Assembly (NCBI GenBank): GCA_015060555.1
Contig: SUYG01000005.1
Span: 1-40,512 of the forward strand
Length of the DNA: 40,512 nt
Direction of reading: 5' to 3'
Source of the DNA: Physcousia sp015060555
Lineage (GTDB): Bacteria > Bacteroidota > Bacteroidia > Bacteroidales > Bacteroidaceae
Part shown: in pieces, positions 38,702 to 40,512 of the stretch
Numbering within the stretch: position 1 is the first letter of the stretch
How the letters are laid out: every line of letters starts with the position of its first letter
Translations under genes and position numbers: made by a program
Notes under the pieces: model-generated
The model's database searches: none
Seen by the model: only the letters and a program-made list of their open reading frames with translations
What the model was told of the DNA's origin: nothing

Positions 38702-39478
38702 TTATATTTTCCCAATAACATTCAAACGGCTTCTGATAGAGCCCACACTTCTCTCAAACATTTCCGAGAGCTCGTGGAGTGAATGACCTTCATCGAATAG
38801 GCGCCCTAATAGAGCGTCAGCTTCTTCATTCCATTTCTCATAGGCAGACCCATGCTCTTTTCTCCGCTCTTCTAGTGTATGAGTATTCGAAGAGTTGTTT
38901 TCTTTTAATTGACCCATGTCGCGTTCCCAATATATAATTGCCTTGTCTATCGCGTCTCTAAATAATTGTAACTCGGACCTGTCCAAAAAGATGTCATTCC
39001 TTTGGAATTCATCATTACGAATACGTTTACTTTGAGTAATTTTCAGATATTCAGAATGAGCGTTATTTATCAGATCAAAAAACAGTTTCCCTACTCTAGT
39101 CGTGATGGAGTAACTTAGCTTGTCCCTGAATCCAAGCCTAATATTTGCATTGTATTCTCCCTCTCCCTCAGCCACAGCCATCGGTTCTTCTTCATAAGGG
39201 GGATAGGCTTGGCTGTGATAGACTTGCAGGATTGGAGCACCCAAAGCGGCTTCAATGGAGGCAAGGGTGTCAATCGTGAAGTTATGGGTGCCTCGCATCC
39301 ACTTGCTGATTTCAGCTTCGCTCTTGCCTAAACGATCTGCCAGATCCTTTTGTTTAAGCTCTTTCTCCTCCAGTATCTCATGAATTCTATCGACGATGCG
39401 GAAGGACAAGGACACAGAGGCACGGGCCTCAGGTTTCACCTGTTGTCTCCTTTTCTCCAAAATACTACTCCGTTTCAT
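38702..39478 (-). CDS. Xre-type regulator with C-terminal extension (antitoxin-like)
   Basis: The 258-residue protein has a helix-turn-helix of Xre type at about 31-85 (LKQKDLADRLGKSEAEISKW then MRGTHNFTIDTLASIEAALG). It is followed by an acidic segment and, from about 107, an extra domain of unknown function ending in KWNEEADALLGRLFDEGHSLHELSEMFERSVGSIRSRLNVIGKI, which resembles a second small helix-turn-helix. The gene overlaps the upstream gene by 14 bp, so the pair is probably a toxin-antitoxin unit with this as the antitoxin. A related protein lacking the extension lies at 40239. The palindrome in front of the pair is its likely operator. Confidence 0.85.
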   Translation of the reverse strand: MKRSSILEKRRQQVKPEARASVSLSFRIVDRIHEILEEKELKQKDLADRLGKSEAEISKWMRGTHNFTIDTLASIEAALGAPILQVYHSQAYPPYEEEPMAVAEGEGEYNANIRLGFRDKLSYSITTRVGKLFFDLINNAHSEYLKITQSKRIRNDEFQRNDIFLDRSELQLFRDAIDKAIIYWERDMGQLKENNSSNTHTLEERRKEHGSAYEKWNEEADALLGRLFDEGHSLHELSEMFERSVGSIRSRLNVIGKI

Positions 39479-39959
39479 ATCGCGAAAAGTTTACGTTTCC
39501 AATTATCTCTTTATCAACCAGAACAATAGTTCCATCTTTTATGCGCGATTGGATGAATCGACTGGTATCCACCAATAGCTTCACATAGGGTGCTAAAGTC
39601 TCACTCTCTTGCCAACTCCGTGCATCCTTGACACCACCGTTACCGAATACTATAATCTTGTCAGAAAGACGTAGGCAATATAACCGCAGCTTGTTTCCAA
39701 TGTCTATGGGGATTACGCCAACGCCATCGCCATAATGACCTTCGGGGCGGAAGTAGCGTTCCAATGCACCGCGTTCAGCAATCTGATCAATCCAGGAGAT
39801 GATGACATCGATTTCATCATCATACTCACAGCCAATAGGGAATTTCTCAAAGAAGGCTTCCAATTCCGTTAACTCTTCACCTGCCATATGAATGCTGTAG
39901 AAGTTGACGTTCTCGTATTCCTCAATGAGTTCGATACAGTATTCTTGTTTCGCTTTCAT
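39465..39959 (-). CDS. Putative toxin of an Xre-linked pair (RelE/HigB-like)
   Basis: The 164-residue protein starts at ATG 39959 (MKAKQEYCIELIEEYENVNF). The features HMAGEELTELEAFFEKF, GALERYFRPEGHYGDGVGVIP and LRLYCLRLSDKIIVFGNGGVK match a group of proteins paired with Xre antitoxins in Bacteroidales and resemble the RelE/HigB fold (beta-sheet with a conserved 'R.y..r..' strand). It could inhibit translation when the antitoxin is missing, but the assignment is by analogy. A start further upstream (TTG 39986) lies inside the promoter box and is rejected. The stop overlaps the antitoxin start. Confidence 0.7.
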   Translation of the reverse strand: MKAKQEYCIELIEEYENVNFYSIHMAGEELTELEAFFEKFPIGCEYDDEIDVIISWIDQIAERGALERYFRPEGHYGDGVGVIPIDIGNKLRLYCLRLSDKIIVFGNGGVKDARSWQESETLAPYVKLLVDTSRFIQSRIKDGTIVLVDKEIIGNVNFSRYETE

Positions 39960-39962
39960 CCT

Positions 39963-40037
39963 TAACTTTAAAGTTATCTGTCGCAAAAGTACGCACTTTA
40001 CTTAGAGCTACCAAATAATTAACTTAAAAAATAAGTT
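39963..40037 (-). promoter_or_regulatory. Promoter and palindromic operator of the toxin-antitoxin pair
   Basis: On the minus strand TTTG (40015-40012) and TACTTTTG (39991-39984) are 20 nt apart, a full promoter. A perfect 14-bp palindrome, TAACTTTAAAGTTA (39963-39976), lies just upstream of the toxin ATG. A second inverted repeat, AACTTA-AAAAA-TAAGTT (40021-40037), lies behind the -33 box. Such sites commonly bind the Xre antitoxin for autorepression. Confidence 0.75.
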
Positions 40038-40238
40038 TTTACTCTAACTTTTCCTTAGTAATTCACCTAAAGTTGGCAGTCATAGGGAATATTGATTACT
40101 ATCGCCCTTCATTTTCCAACATGTCATCAACGCTGCTATATACCTTGTTTCCTCATGAAAGTTTTTTGGGAAAAATTCCTCATTCCCTCAAACTTGTTGG
40201 ATAACAGGCCATAGGGGCTGTGTAACGTTTAAGAAGGC

Positions 40239-40511
40239 TTAATTATACTCTGCTTCTGCCTCAGCTACAGAAGATACAGCCGTTTCGTCAAGGACGGGAT
40301 AGGGCTGATGCCTGGTAATCGTGATGATGTCTTGACCAAGAGCTACGGAGATCTTACAAAGGGTCGCTAGGGTGAGGTTATGGGTTCCTGAGAGCCAACG
40401 GCTCACTTCAGTTTCGGTCTTTCCCATCATTTTGGCAAAGTCCTTCTGCGACAATCCTTTGGCTTCAAGAACGTCATAGATGCGGTTTGCAATTGCAACA
40501 GATAGTTCCAT
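40239..40511 (-). CDS. Second Xre-type antitoxin-like protein (probably partial at window edge)
   Basis: The 90 residues visible have an Xre helix-turn-helix (LSQKDFAKMMGKTETEVSRW then LSGTHNLTLATLCKISVALG) that aligns with residues 25-107 of the protein at 38702, and both contain acidic EAE/EGE-YN at the end of the alignment. This one stops there, while the other continues for 150 residues. The first ATG visible is at the window edge, and the paralogue has about 25 more residues upstream, so the true start is probably outside. The partner toxin would lie further right. The 200-bp gap to the promoter at 39984 holds no gene. Confidence 0.8.
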   Translation of the reverse strand: MELSVAIANRIYDVLEAKGLSQKDFAKMMGKTETEVSRWLSGTHNLTLATLCKISVALGQDIITITRHQPYPVLDETAVSSVAEAEAEYN

Positions 40512-40512
40512 C

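Overview
The window looks like a chromosome segment from a member of the Bacteroidota, most likely order Bacteroidales and probably Prevotellaceae. The evidence is repeated use of the TTTG / TAnnTTTG promoter type, few Shine-Dalgarno sequences, an ExbB-X-ExbD-ExbD-TonB set, PorQ of type IX secretion, DUF3822 next to RsmD, an HU-related protein followed by a 'smalltalk' microprotein, and a secreted GH127-type enzyme. No rRNA, tRNA or CRISPR array was seen. Taxonomy is inferred from gene families and promoter style, not from a marker gene.

Layout. (1) Bases 1-5,850 are accessory DNA: the 5' end of an IS1380-type transposase, a DpnII-type (GATC) restriction-modification operon on the minus strand (Dam-like methylase, DpnII/MboI-like nuclease, DpnA-like methylase), a DpnD/PcfM-like small protein, a predicted one-helix membrane peptide, a shortened CoiA-like protein and a YhcG/DUF1016 nuclease. 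(2) Bases 5,850-8,000 hold a 40-bp perfect palindrome, a strong promoter with a long repeat-rich leader, an HU-related DNA-binding protein, a repeat-dense gap and a smalltalk microprotein. (3) Bases 8,000-33,460 are mostly housekeeping: thyA-folA, rsmD-DUF3822-membrane protein, a RecD-like helicase, an AraC regulator, the exbB-X-exbD-exbD operon, tatD, polyprenyl synthase, tonB, porQ, cmk, ispH, a GH127 enzyme, prolyl oligopeptidase, B12-dependent ribonucleotide reductase, folB, a HAD phosphatase, a four-helix-bundle protein and an M48 lipoprotein. (4) Bases 33,460-40,512 are visibly AT-richer and form a second defence region. It has a structured leader of about 320 nt, a tight five-gene plus-strand operon (two DNA methyltransferases, a 147-aa protein, a 391-aa winged-helix-like protein, and a 338-aa PD-(D/E)XK nuclease with a ferredoxin-type cysteine motif), then a minus-strand toxin-antitoxin-like pair with a palindromic operator and the end of a second, related Xre protein.

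How the parts work together. The DpnII-type operon should cleave and protect GATC sites; its three genes overlap and are probably translationally coupled. The second operon has the logic of an R-M system with an asymmetric site (two methylases) and a multi-subunit nuclease. The Fe-S-like cysteine motif in its nuclease and its structured leader are the strongest candidates for something undescribed. In the core, thyA, folA and folB serve folate/thymidylate metabolism, cmk and nrdJ supply DNA precursors, ispH and the polyprenyl synthase serve isoprenoids, and ExbBD/TonB powers outer-membrane import.

A second theme is short repeats. Tandem runs (units such as AAAGTTC, TTAACA and TTTACTATTTGACGA), C/G-rich hairpins and inverted-repeat pairs fill most gaps. 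In several places they form part of genes: the apparent N-termini of FolB, the HAD phosphatase, DHFR and IspH, both stop codons at the folB/gph junction, and an internal 15-aa stretch of TatD.
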